Shown one piece after another: positions 6,933 through 14,241 of a stretch of 29,775 nucleotides of DNA; position 1 is the stretch's first letter; each line of letters begins with the position of its first letter. The notes under the pieces were generated by a model. The model saw only the letters and a list, made by a program, of their open reading frames with translations. It did not search any database and was not told where the DNA came from. This DNA comes from Acidobacteriota bacterium (GTDB taxonomy: Bacteria; Acidobacteriota; Terriglobia; Terriglobales; Acidobacteriaceae), in assembly GCA_021802085.1 (NCBI GenBank), contig JAKAAZ010000009.1, forward strand, positions 1 to 29,775, in the 5' to 3' direction. Made by a program: the position numbers and the translations under genes.

Positions 6933-8540
6933 TTACGCTGCGGCTTTCTTCGCGGATTTCGATGCCGACCTGGGCGCGATCTTCTTGCTAGCTTTTCCCT
7001 TCTCTTTTGCCGCGAATTCCTGCTTGACCGTTGCGGAGATGGCGTCAACGTCCACCTTGTAAGCGTGCGCGGCGTCGCGAAGAACCTTCGCGGCGTCGTT
7101 CTGGTTGTGCATGGACAGCAGAATGACCGTTTCCACCAAAATGCGGCCCAACTTGCTTTCTTCGGCTTTGGGCAGAAAAGCGGCCAGCAGTTTCGCCGGG
7201 GCCTCGCCGCCCTTGGGCTTGCCCATGCTGTGCTGTCGGATGAGAACAGCAATGCGTCGTTCGTCCAGCATCGCAGTTAGCCGTGCGACCACAAACAGCA
7301 AGTCGCGTTTCATCAGGCGGACAGGAACCGCATCACCGATGGCTTTGAGGACACGCAACCCGGTAGCCTGGGCCAGTGCCTCTTCGCGGCGGCGCTTTTC
7401 CTGCTCCGCTTTGAAAGCGGCGTCGGCGTGGTTGCGCTGATTCTGCCGCTTCGGGTGATGGATGGGGCAGTCGGGATTGGCGCACACCTTGCGCATCTCG
7501 CCTTTCTCGCTGCCCTCGGCGACGATGGCCTCGGCGGTGTACTTGCACGTCTTGTACTCCGGCCAGTCGCGCTGTTCTTTCTTTTGCGGCTTGTCCTGCC
7601 GGACTTCGACGTACTTGTTGCGCGGGATGGCCGCGCTGCCGTCTTTCGACTGGCCGTAGGCGGTGCTGATCTGTACCAGCTTCGGTTTCGCGGCGACGGT
7701 CTGCTTCACAAAGACGTCCACCTTGGCGGCGTAGCAGTTCGGGTCAGAGCAGGAATCGTGCCGCGTCCCGATACCCTCAAAGAGAAGCGTGTTGTGGCCC
7801 GTGCGCTTCGGGCATTCAAGGCAGGAACCCGCTTCCGGCACAAGCTGCGCGTCGTCTTTCGGGAACGGCGCGGCGGCAAGCTCCAACAGGATGTTGTGCT
7901 CAATCCATTCGCGGAGATTGCGGACGGGCAGCAGAATCCGTTTCGATTTGCTGCCGTTGCTGTAGCTCTCCTGCCAGCACGCCGGGAGTGCCTCCTCCTG
8001 CTGTTTCGGCTGGAGCTTTGCCAGCAAAAGTGCGTGGCCTAAGCCGATTTCGTCTTTGGCGAAGGCTTCGGTGACTGCGGGCGCAAGCTCGGTCAAGCGA
8101 ACCCGAGAGAGCACATACCCCGGATGCTTGCCGCACTTGGCTGCAATCTGTTCGATGGAATACTTCGGCTGCTCCAGGCGCAGGAGAGAAGCGAAGCCTT
8201 CGGCCTCTTCCAATGGGTGAACGTCGCGCCGTTGCAGGTTCTCCACGATGGCGATTTCAAGGCACTGCGCATCGGAGAGTTCCCGAATGTCCACGGGCAC
8301 GGATTCGACCCCGGCCCGCTGCGCGGCACGGTAGCGCCGCCTACCGGCCACCACTTCATAGGTCTGCGAGTTGATGGGGCGCACAAGCAAGGGTGAGAGT
8401 ACGCCCTGTGTGCGGATGGATTCGGCAAGCTCGTTCAGCGCCGCCTCATCGAAGATACGGCGCGGGTTGATGCTGGACTCGATCAGGCTGTCGAGCGGCA
8501 GGTTGCGATATTCGGATTGTGTCTGTACTGCGGTAGTCAT
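6933..8540 (-). CDS. ParB-like partition/DNA-binding protein with cysteine motifs (PRTRC-like)
   Basis: This 535-residue protein starts with a ParB/Sulfiredoxin-type domain (about residues 11-110) holding GVLSPLLVRP, the GRRRYRA motif (66-72) and ENLQRRD (100-106), the residues used by ParB CTPases. A KorB/Spo0J-type helix-turn-helix region follows (about 120-180, YSIEQIAAKCGKHPGYVLSRV). It is much longer than chromosomal ParB. The middle has CLECPKRTG (Cys240, Cys243) and CSDPNCY (Cys264, Cys269), likely metal-binding and reminiscent of ParB of PRTRC-type plasmid systems. The tail is rich in Lys, Ser and Ala. AAGGAG precedes the ATG. It is last in a unit with ardC and the DUF6908-like gene. 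No ParA is in the window, so segregation versus gene regulation is open. Confidence 0.85.
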   Translation of the reverse strand: MTTAVQTQSEYRNLPLDSLIESSINPRRIFDEAALNELAESIRTQGVLSPLLVRPINSQTYEVVAGRRRYRAAQRAGVESVPVDIRELSDAQCLEIAIVENLQRRDVHPLEEAEGFASLLRLEQPKYSIEQIAAKCGKHPGYVLSRVRLTELAPAVTEAFAKDEIGLGHALLLAKLQPKQQEEALPACWQESYSNGSKSKRILLPVRNLREWIEHNILLELAAAPFPKDDAQLVPEAGSCLECPKRTGHNTLLFEGIGTRHDSCSDPNCYAAKVDVFVKQTVAAKPKLVQISTAYGQSKDGSAAIPRNKYVEVRQDKPQKKEQRDWPEYKTCKYTAEAIVAEGSEKGEMRKVCANPDCPIHHPKRQNQRNHADAAFKAEQEKRRREEALAQATGLRVLKAIGDAVPVRLMKRDLLFVVARLTAMLDERRIAVLIRQHSMGKPKGGEAPAKLLAAFLPKAEESKLGRILVETVILLSMHNQNDAAKVLRDAAHAYKVDVDAISATVKQEFAAKEKGKASKKIAPRSASKSAKKAAA

Positions 8541-8617
8541 GGGGAATGCTCCTTTTCAGGTTGTCGAACGTGAATGCATGAGCGGGCGCGGCCAGTACCC
8601 GCCCGTGGAATGGCGGG

Positions 8618-9034
8618 TTAGCGGCTGTGGCTGTGCGCAAAGGCTTCGTAGTAACCCTGTGCGCGGAGGTTCTTGTCCCACAGCCGCGCGAACTGCTCGT
8701 GCTGCCGTTTCAAGCCGGCGAGCGTAAACAGCTTTTGCTCGTCGTCGCGGTAGCTCGAATACTGCTCGATGCCGAGATAATCGTTGCGCCAGTAATAGGG
8801 AGACAGGACGGTCTCGCCTCCGTCGCGCTGCACTTCAAACAGCATTTCGGGGTCACGCATCGGGTCGCCGTTTTGCTTCCCGTAGTGCGCCACGGAAATT
8901 GTGGGCAGACCGTTGGGACCGCTGGTTTCGATGTCCTCGATGTCCAGCGGCATCCACGGCGGGTTGTCGATGTGGAGATGGAAGCCGGGTTGAAGTTCCC
9001 CGGCCTCCATCAAAATGAGGGCCACGGTTCGCAT
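8618..9034 (-). CDS. DUF6908-like protein of mobile elements
   Basis: This 138-residue soluble protein resembles the DUF6908 family found next to ardC genes on plasmids and ICEs. Visible features are a start with HLHIDNPPWMPLDIE, the run SVAHYGKQNGDPMRDPEMLFE, and a tail with YYWRNDYLGIEQYSSY. The family match is from memory of this pattern and its place between ardC and parB. Its ATG overlaps the ardC stop by one base (TAATG), so the two are translated together, and 77 bases separate it from parB. No catalytic motif, membrane segment or signal peptide is seen, and the function is unknown. Confidence 0.7.
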   Translation of the reverse strand: MRTVALILMEAGELQPGFHLHIDNPPWMPLDIEDIETSGPNGLPTISVAHYGKQNGDPMRDPEMLFEVQRDGGETVLSPYYWRNDYLGIEQYSSYRDDEQKLFTLAGLKRQHEQFARLWDKNLRAQGYYEAFAHSHSR

Positions 9035-10026
9035 TACGCCACCTCCCGAACGGCATCACTTGCAAAAGAGGCATCCTCCACGCGGAGGGCGCGGAGGATG
9101 GTGGAGGCGGTGCGCTGGATGACCTCAAGACTCTCGGCCAGCAATGCCGCGTTACCTTTGTAAAGCTGGATGTAGTCGCTGGAAGCCGTGCCCATCTCCA
9201 GCCCCACCGCCTGACCCACGATGAAGGCCACAGCCTCGGCCTCGGTTTCGCGCACCGTGCCGGTGGTGAAGGTGCGGCGCTCGGCTTTGTGCAATAGCTC
9301 GTGCGCCGTCTCATGTACCAGCGTGGTGAACTCCTCGGCCTTCGACTGGCCGGGCAGCAGGGCAATCTTGCCGCCGTAGGAAACGCCCAACGCCGGGGCA
9401 ATCCGTTCGTTGAACTCCAGTGCGATATTCTGCGAGGCGAGAAAGCCCATCAGCCGGTCGTGATTGCCGCCCACGTCGCCGCTGATGGTGTGGTTCAACT
9501 CCGGCAGGTCTGCGCCTTCGGTCTGTTCGTAATCCCACACGTACACGGCGCGGAAGCCGATAAGGACGCGCTGCGGCTTGCCGTCCGCCTCCTGCTCCTG
9601 CTCGTCTTTCCGGCGGCGGTAACCCACCACGGGCGCGAGAATCTGGATGCCTTTCTCGCCCCGCTTCACGAACCGGCCCAGTTCCTTCCACGTACCGAAA
9701 CCGGCTACGCGCGTAGCTGTCGGGCGCTGCCGTGCAATTTGCAGAATGTTCCCGAAGCTGTAATTGTGAAACCGGGCCATCGACCCGAGGTAGTTGGCGA
9801 GGGTTTCGCTGTGGCCCGCCTCAAGCTGCTTGATGAGGTAGTCCACCGCCTGTTTGATGAGTAATTGCGTGGGGTTGTCCCGCTGCGCGGTGCGCTGCTG
9901 ATAGGGCGAGTCGCTGCGGTTGTTCCGCTGCGAAGCATTTTTCCTGTGCGGCGCGGCGTGGATGCCGGTTGCGCCATTGCTGGCGGCGGTGGCTGCGTTG
10001 CCTGTGGTGCCGTTGCTGTGCTTCAT
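9034..10026 (-). CDS. ardC: ArdC-like antirestriction protein (ssDNA-binding plus zinc metalloprotease)
   Basis: This 330-residue protein has the two-part ArdC layout. The first 50 residues are a low-complexity Asn/Thr/Ala-rich lead. An ArdC N-terminal ssDNA-binding domain follows (about 55-170, with HNYSFGNILQIARQ, GFGTWKELGRFVKRGEKGI). Last is an M78-like metallopeptidase domain with HETAHELLH (His238, Glu239, His242) and a downstream helix RETEAEAVAFIV that can supply the third metal ligand. Plasmid ArdC proteins coat incoming single-stranded DNA and protect it from restriction during conjugation. The ATG at 10026 has AGGAG 8 bases upstream; 20 further codons are open but lack this. It heads the unit with the DUF6908-like and parB genes. 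The gene symbol follows the family and has not been tested here. Confidence 0.88.
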   Translation of the reverse strand: MKHSNGTTGNAATAASNGATGIHAAPHRKNASQRNNRSDSPYQQRTAQRDNPTQLLIKQAVDYLIKQLEAGHSETLANYLGSMARFHNYSFGNILQIARQRPTATRVAGFGTWKELGRFVKRGEKGIQILAPVVGYRRRKDEQEQEADGKPQRVLIGFRAVYVWDYEQTEGADLPELNHTISGDVGGNHDRLMGFLASQNIALEFNERIAPALGVSYGGKIALLPGQSKAEEFTTLVHETAHELLHKAERRTFTTGTVRETEAEAVAFIVGQAVGLEMGTASSDYIQLYKGNAALLAESLEVIQRTASTILRALRVEDASFASDAVREVA

Positions 10027-10129
10027 GGTGATGCTCCTGCTCAAGCCCCGAAGGGCCGATTGGCGTCCAGAAGCAAGAGCACCCAAACCAAATTTTTTTC
10101 GTTGAGAGCTCCCGCTTCATGGCTCTTCG

Positions 10130-10234
10130 CAACGGGCGGAGGCGGAAGGTTCGGTCAAGGGCGCCGGTCTGTGGCGTTCATCGCAGCGCAGCGGAGACCC
10201 TTGACGGGTTCTTCCGCCTCTGCCAGGCCCGTTG
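10130..10234. repeat. long imperfect inverted repeat (three stacked stems)
   Basis: Three nested stems lie on a common axis: CAACGGGC (10130-10137) with GCCCGTTG (10227-10234), GAGGCGGAAG (10139-10148) with CTTCCGCCTC (10211-10220), and GTCAAGGG (10154-10161) with CCCTTGAC (10198-10205). The apical 36 bases can form a further CGCC/GGCG stem. The symmetric internal loops look like RNA or ssDNA secondary structure rather than a simple protein-binding dyad. Confidence 0.6.
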
Positions 10235-10321
10235 CCTGAAGCGGGGGCGCTCGGACGAGAAGAGAATTTTGGTCCTCTTCCTTATTGCTGTACGCTCATG
10301 CGCACGCCGGGGCCGGGCGTT

Positions 10322-10343
10322 GCGGGGCAGGAACAGGCCCCGC
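10322..10343. repeat. perfect 7-bp hairpin
   Basis: GCGGGGC (10322-10328) pairs with GCCCCGC (10337-10343) around the loop AGGAACAG. No T-run follows. Confidence 0.45.
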
Positions 10344-10390
10344 TGGGATGGGTGGCGGAAGACGCTGGTGCTCTTGGGCGGCTGGAGCCA

Positions 10391-10408
10391 GGGAAGGTGC
10401 GCCTTCCC
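10391..10408. repeat. perfect 7-bp hairpin with tetraloop
   Basis: GGGAAGG (10391-10397) pairs with CCTTCCC (10402-10408) around TGCG. It lies about 65 bases before the leader ORF of the defence operon. No T-run follows. Confidence 0.45.
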
Positions 10409-10446
10409 GATATGAGCCGGAAATGGTCAATGCGGGGCTGGCGGTT

Positions 10447-10459
10447 CACCACAATGGTG
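10447..10459. promoter_or_regulatory. small palindrome, candidate operator of the defence operon
   Basis: CACCA and TGGTG flank CAA, and a second GTGGTG follows at 10464-10469, pairing with the CACCAC at 10447-10452. It lies just before the first small ORF of the operon. It is a plausible site for the ribbon-helix-helix protein encoded directly downstream. The evidence is position and symmetry only. Confidence 0.35.
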
Positions 10460-10472
10460 TAAAGTGGTGGAC

Positions 10473-10541
10473 ATGCCAATCGAACAGGACAATCAAGTCA
10501 AGCGAAAGGTGCGCGTGCAAAGCTATGAAAGCGATGAATGA
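10473..10541 (+). CDS. 22-codon leader ORF before the ribbon-helix-helix gene
   Basis: ATG at 10473 opens a 22-residue highly charged peptide (MPIEQDNQVKRKVRVQSYES, then DE) ending in a TGA that overlaps the ATG at 10534 of the next gene. GTGGTGGAC directly before the ATG could act as a weak ribosome site. Because the downstream gene has a poor ribosome site of its own, ribosomes finishing this ORF could restart on it. Whether the peptide has a role of its own cannot be told; it may be a chance ORF. Confidence 0.35.
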   Translation: MPIEQDNQVKRKVRVQSYESDE

Positions 10542-10695
10542 ATCCGCAATTCGCGCATCAATCAGTTTTCCTCCCGGCCTCTACCGTACTCTGGAGGAAC
10601 TCGCACGACAGAAAAAGGTATCGGTAGCTTGGGTCGTGCGCGATGCTGCCGAACAGTACCTTTCCAATCAAAAGCAGATTAGCAAGCAAAAGTAA
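10525..10695 (+). CDS. small ribbon-helix-helix (CopG/Arc-like) DNA-binding protein
   Basis: This 56-residue product has the pattern of a ribbon-helix-helix protein: the strand IRASISFPPGLY, helix RTLEELARQKK, turn VSVAWVV and second helix RDAAEQYLSNQ. Such proteins act as dimers on short palindromes and are often autorepressors at the head of defence or toxin operons. It ends 21 bases before the helicase gene, in the same direction, so it probably regulates the defence operon. The start could be 10525 or 10534 (MNESAIR); neither has a strong ribosome site, and the second overlaps the leader ORF stop. Confidence 0.75.
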   Translation: MKAMNESAIRASISFPPGLYRTLEELARQKKVSVAWVVRDAAEQYLSNQKQISKQK

Positions 10696-10716
10696 GGTTG
10701 GACGAAAGGCAAGTAA

Positions 10717-13700
10717 GTGGCAGGTATTAGGCTCAAAGAGATCGCGGCCGGGCAAAATCTTGCGGGTGTTGAACCCATGCAGATTGTCAGTGTCGTGGCC
10801 ACCATCCCCCAGGGCAACGGCGCGCTCCAACTCATCTACAGAACTCCTGATGGCGGGATGAAGGAACGGCTTCTTCTCAGCGCCGACGAAGAAGCCATTA
10901 GCATCGCTGCGACTGAGCGCCCCTTCTCCTTCGATGGCAACGGGGCAGAGTTCCAGCTCGCTTGCGAGGCCAAGCGGATCGATTTCGCATTTCTCTTTGA
11001 CCCCATGATGGCCGTCCATACATCCAACGTGGAACCGCTTCCGCACCAGATTACGGCCGTTTACGAGTCCATGCTCCCCCGGCAGCCACTGCGCTTCGTC
11101 CTTGCGGACGATCCAGGCGCGGGCAAGACTATCATGGCCGGGCTTTATATTCGGGAACTCATTATGCGGGCCGACGCGCGCCGGATTCTTATCGTCGCGC
11201 CAGGTAGCCTCGTCGAACAATGGCGCGACGAACTGTTCGAGAAGTTCGGCTTGGAATTCAGCATTTACTCGCCTGCGCTGGAACAGGCGACGCCCAACGC
11301 CAACCCGTTCGAGAGCCACCATCAACTGATCGTTCGTCTGGACCAGATTTCCCGCAACGAGGACTTGCAAGAAAAGCTCTGCGCTGCCGGATGGGACCTT
11401 GCCGTTTTTGACGAGGCGCACAAACTGGCGGCACATTATTCCGGCTCAAAGCTCGACAAGACCGCGCGCTTTGAGTTCGCTGAAAAGCTGGGCGCGACCA
11501 CGCGCCACCTATTATTGATGACCGCAACGCCACATAACGGCAAAGAGGAGGACTTTCAGCTTTTCCTCTCTCTCCTGGACTCCGACCGCTTTTACGGTAA
11601 GTTCCGCGACGGCGTTCACAAGATCGACGCGTCTGATCTGATACGCCGCATGGTCAAAGAGGAATTGGTTCGCTTCGACGGCACCCCGTTGTTTCCCGAA
11701 CGCAAGGCATATACCGTCAATTACAAACTTTCCGACCTTGAAGCGGCGCTCTACGAATCCGTTACCCACTATGTGCAGACGGAAATGGGCAAGGCGGACC
11801 AGTTGGCAGGCTCCCGTAAAGGTTCCGTCGGCTTCGCGTTGACGGCTCTGCAACGACGTCTAGCGTCCAGCCCCGAAGCGATTTACCAATCTCTTAAACG
11901 CCGCAAAGAGCGGCTTGAAAGACGCCTGCGCGAGGAAAAACTCGGGATACGCGGGCGCGAGGCACTTGCCGAAACGCTGCAAGACGTTCCCGAAGATGAC
12001 GACGACCTCAACGCGGAGGAACAGGAAAACCTTGAAGAAGAACTGGTAGACCAAGCGACCGCGGCCGCCACAGTTTCAGAGCTAGAGGCCGAGATCAAGA
12101 TTCTGGACAGCCTTGAAAAACAGGCCAAAGATCTGGTGGCCTCCGGCCAGGATCGCAAATGGGACGAGCTCTCGAAGATCATCCAGAACAGCCCCGAGAT
12201 GCACGACGCCACGGGCAAGCAGCGCAAGCTCATCATTTTCTCGGAGCATCGGGACACGCTGAATTACCTGCATGAACGGATTGCCGGCGTCCTCGGCAAC
12301 CGCGATGCCATCGTGACGATTCACGGCGGCACACATCGCGATGAGCGCAGGAAGATCCAAGCGATGTTTCGATCCGAGCCCGATGTGCGCGTTCTTGTTG
12401 CCACTGATGCTGCTGGTGAAGGCGTCAATCTGCAACAGGCCAACCTGATGGTGAACTACGACCTGCCATGGAACCCGAACCGGTTGGAACAGCGGTTCGG
12501 GCGCATCCACCGCATCGGGCAAACGGAGGTCTGCCACCTTTGGAATCTGGTTGCGCGGGAGACGCGCGAAGGCGACGTGTACCACCGCCTTTTGCAAAAG
12601 CTGGAGGTCGAGAGCGATGCCCTCAGAGGCCGTGTGTTCGATATTCTCGGCGAGGTGTTTGAAGAAACCAGTCTCAAGGACTTACTCATTCAGGCCATTC
12701 GCTATGGCGATCAGCCGGAAGTGCGTGCACGGCTGACCAGGAAAATCGACCAGGCGCTTGATCGCGACCACCTGAAATCTCTCCTCAATCGGAACGCGCT
12801 CGCACAGGAGACGATGACGGCAGATCGTCTCTTTGCTGTGAAGGAAGAGATGGAGAGGGCGGAAGCCCGCCGCCTTCAACCGTTCTTTGTCCGCTCGTTT
12901 TTCCTGAAAGCGTTTGACGCTTTGGGCGGCGCCGCTCATCCGCGTGAAGCGAGCCGCTTTGAAATCACCCATGTTCCAGCCGCCATCCGCGAACGCGACC
13001 GGCGCATTACCGGACGCAACCGCCGCGAGCATGAACCTGTGCTCAAGCGGTATGAGCGTATCTGTTTTGACCGCGATGCGATCCAGCCGCTCGACAAACC
13101 GGGACTGACCCGCGCCGTCCTGATGCACCCAGGCCATCCGCTCATGCTGTCCATGTCGGACATCATTCTTGAGCAGCATGCCAACCTTTTGCGGCAAGGG
13201 GCAATCTTGGTGGATCCGGCGGACGAGGGAACCGACCCGTGGCTGTTGTTCCTGCTCACGCACGAGGTCAAGTCCGGCGACGGAACGGTTCTGTCAAAGC
13301 GTCTTCAATTCGTGAAAGTCGCGCCGGACGGTTCCACGAGCTTCGCAGGATGGGCACCGCATCTTGACCTTGTGCCGCTGGATGACGCGGAACGCGGACT
13401 CATCAAGGACGTAATCGACGCTCCGTGGGCCGCGACCAATCAGGAAGCGCGCGCCGTCAGTCTTGCCGCTGAAACGCTCGTCCCCGAACACTTTGCCGAG
13501 GTTGCCAATCGGCGCATCGAACAGGTGGACAAGACGCTCGCCGCTGTCAACGACCGTTTGCTCAAGGAAATCTCGTTCTGGCAGGACCGCTGGATCAAAC
13601 TGAGCGATGACCTTGCCGCTGGTAAAGGTGTGCGCCTCAATGTGGACAACGTAACGCGCACGATCAAAGACCTTGAAGGCCGCTTGGAAAATCGTAAGCG

Positions 13701-14238
13701 CGAACTCCAAACTATGCGCCACGTCGTCAATGGAACGCCTGTTGTGCTTGGCGGCGCACTTGTCGTTCCAGCGGGATTGCTCGCCAACAAGCGCGGCGAG
13801 GAACCGACCGATCCTGTTGTTGCCGCCTTCGCCGCAGACGCGGCAGCGCGGGCGCGCATTGAGAGGGCCGCGATGAACGCCGTGCGTGCAGCAGAGGAAT
13901 CGCGCGGTTGCCGCGTGGTGGACGTATCCGCTGACAAGTGCGGATGGGATTTAACGTCCTACCCGCCCGCCATCGACGGCAAAATCCCGGAGCCACGCCA
14001 TATCGAAGTAAAGGGCCGGATCAAAGGAGCCGCGACGGTCACGATTACCCGTAATGAAATGCTCTACGCCTTCAACCAGGGCGAAAAATTCCGGCTTGCC
14101 GTAGTGCTCGTGGGCGACGGCGATGCCGTCGAAGGCCCACACTACATTCGCAACCCGTTTGACCGTGAGCCCGGTTGGGGCGTGGCGTCGATCAATTTCC
14201 ACTTGGGCGACTTGCTCGCCCGCGCAGAGGCTCAATAA
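10717..14238 (+). CDS. SNF2-type DNA helicase/translocase with C-terminal DUF3883-like nuclease fold
   Basis: This 1173-residue protein is an SF2 translocase of the DrmD/RapA-like kind. The first lobe has Walker A DDPGAGKT (131-138), DEAH (232-235) and TATPH (269-273). The second lobe has ATDAAGEGVNLQ (562-573) and RFGRIHRIGQ (593-602). Between the lobes is a long charged, probably coiled-coil insert (about 385-480, with the acidic run PEDDDDLNAEEQE). The C-terminus (about 1063-1140) matches DUF3883: DVSADKCGWDLTSY then RHIEVKGR, giving Asp1078 and Glu1097-x-Lys1099, the PD-(D/E)XK arrangement. It may therefore cut or recognise DNA as well as translocate. The GTG start at 10717 has AAAGG 8 bases upstream. 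The methyltransferase gene follows after 3 bases, so the two probably form one defence complex. Confidence 0.9.
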   Translation: MAGIRLKEIAAGQNLAGVEPMQIVSVVATIPQGNGALQLIYRTPDGGMKERLLLSADEEAISIAATERPFSFDGNGAEFQLACEAKRIDFAFLFDPMMAVHTSNVEPLPHQITAVYESMLPRQPLRFVLADDPGAGKTIMAGLYIRELIMRADARRILIVAPGSLVEQWRDELFEKFGLEFSIYSPALEQATPNANPFESHHQLIVRLDQISRNEDLQEKLCAAGWDLAVFDEAHKLAAHYSGSKLDKTARFEFAEKLGATTRHLLLMTATPHNGKEEDFQLFLSLLDSDRFYGKFRDGVHKIDASDLIRRMVKEELVRFDGTPLFPERKAYTVNYKLSDLEAALYESVTHYVQTEMGKADQLAGSRKGSVGFALTALQRRLASSPEAIYQSLKRRKERLERRLREEKLGIRGREALAETLQDVPEDDDDLNAEEQENLEEELVDQATAAATVSELEAEIKILDSLEKQAKDLVASGQDRKWDELSKIIQNSPEMHDATGKQRKLIIFSEHRDTLNYLHERIAGVLGNRDAIVTIHGGTHRDERRKIQAMFRSEPDVRVLVATDAAGEGVNLQQANLMVNYDLPWNPNRLEQRFGRIHRIGQTEVCHLWNLVARETREGDVYHRLLQKLEVESDALRGRVFDILGEVFEETSLKDLLIQAIRYGDQPEVRARLTRKIDQALDRDHLKSLLNRNALAQETMTADRLFAVKEEMERAEARRLQPFFVRSFFLKAFDALGGAAHPREASRFEITHVPAAIRERDRRITGRNRREHEPVLKRYERICFDRDAIQPLDKPGLTRAVLMHPGHPLMLSMSDIILEQHANLLRQGAILVDPADEGTDPWLLFLLTHEVKSGDGTVLSKRLQFVKVAPDGSTSFAGWAPHLDLVPLDDAERGLIKDVIDAPWAATNQEARAVSLAAETLVPEHFAEVANRRIEQVDKTLAAVNDRLLKEISFWQDRWIKLSDDLAAGKGVRLNVDNVTRTIKDLEGRLENRKRELQTMRHVVNGTPVVLGGALVVPAGLLANKRGEEPTDPVVAAFAADAAARARIERAAMNAVRAAEESRGCRVVDVSADKCGWDLTSYPPAIDGKIPEPRHIEVKGRIKGAATVTITRNEMLYAFNQGEKFRLAVVLVGDGDAVEGPHYIRNPFDREPGWGVASINFHLGDLLARAEAQ

Positions 14239-14241
14239 GAA

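Larger units (their letters stand above)
10027..10472. other. structured non-coding region between ardC unit and defence operon
   Basis: No credible gene lies here. It carries at least three perfect or near-perfect hairpins (10130-10234, 10322-10343, 10391-10408) and a T-run at 10092-10099, and it must hold promoters for both flanking divergent units. Possible roles are an untranslated leader or small RNA, a replication or single-strand initiation origin, a ssDNA promoter for ardC, or a ParB-binding centromere. The sequence does not decide between them. Confidence 0.55.

Noticed and set aside
5201..7252. Very long open frame antisense to the permease and the end of parB
   Set aside because: It is rich in Arg, His and Pro with no motifs, as expected from reading high-GC DNA in the wrong frame, and it overlaps two well-supported genes.
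10092..10099. T-run as part of a terminator
   Set aside because: No stable stem lies directly before it on either strand.
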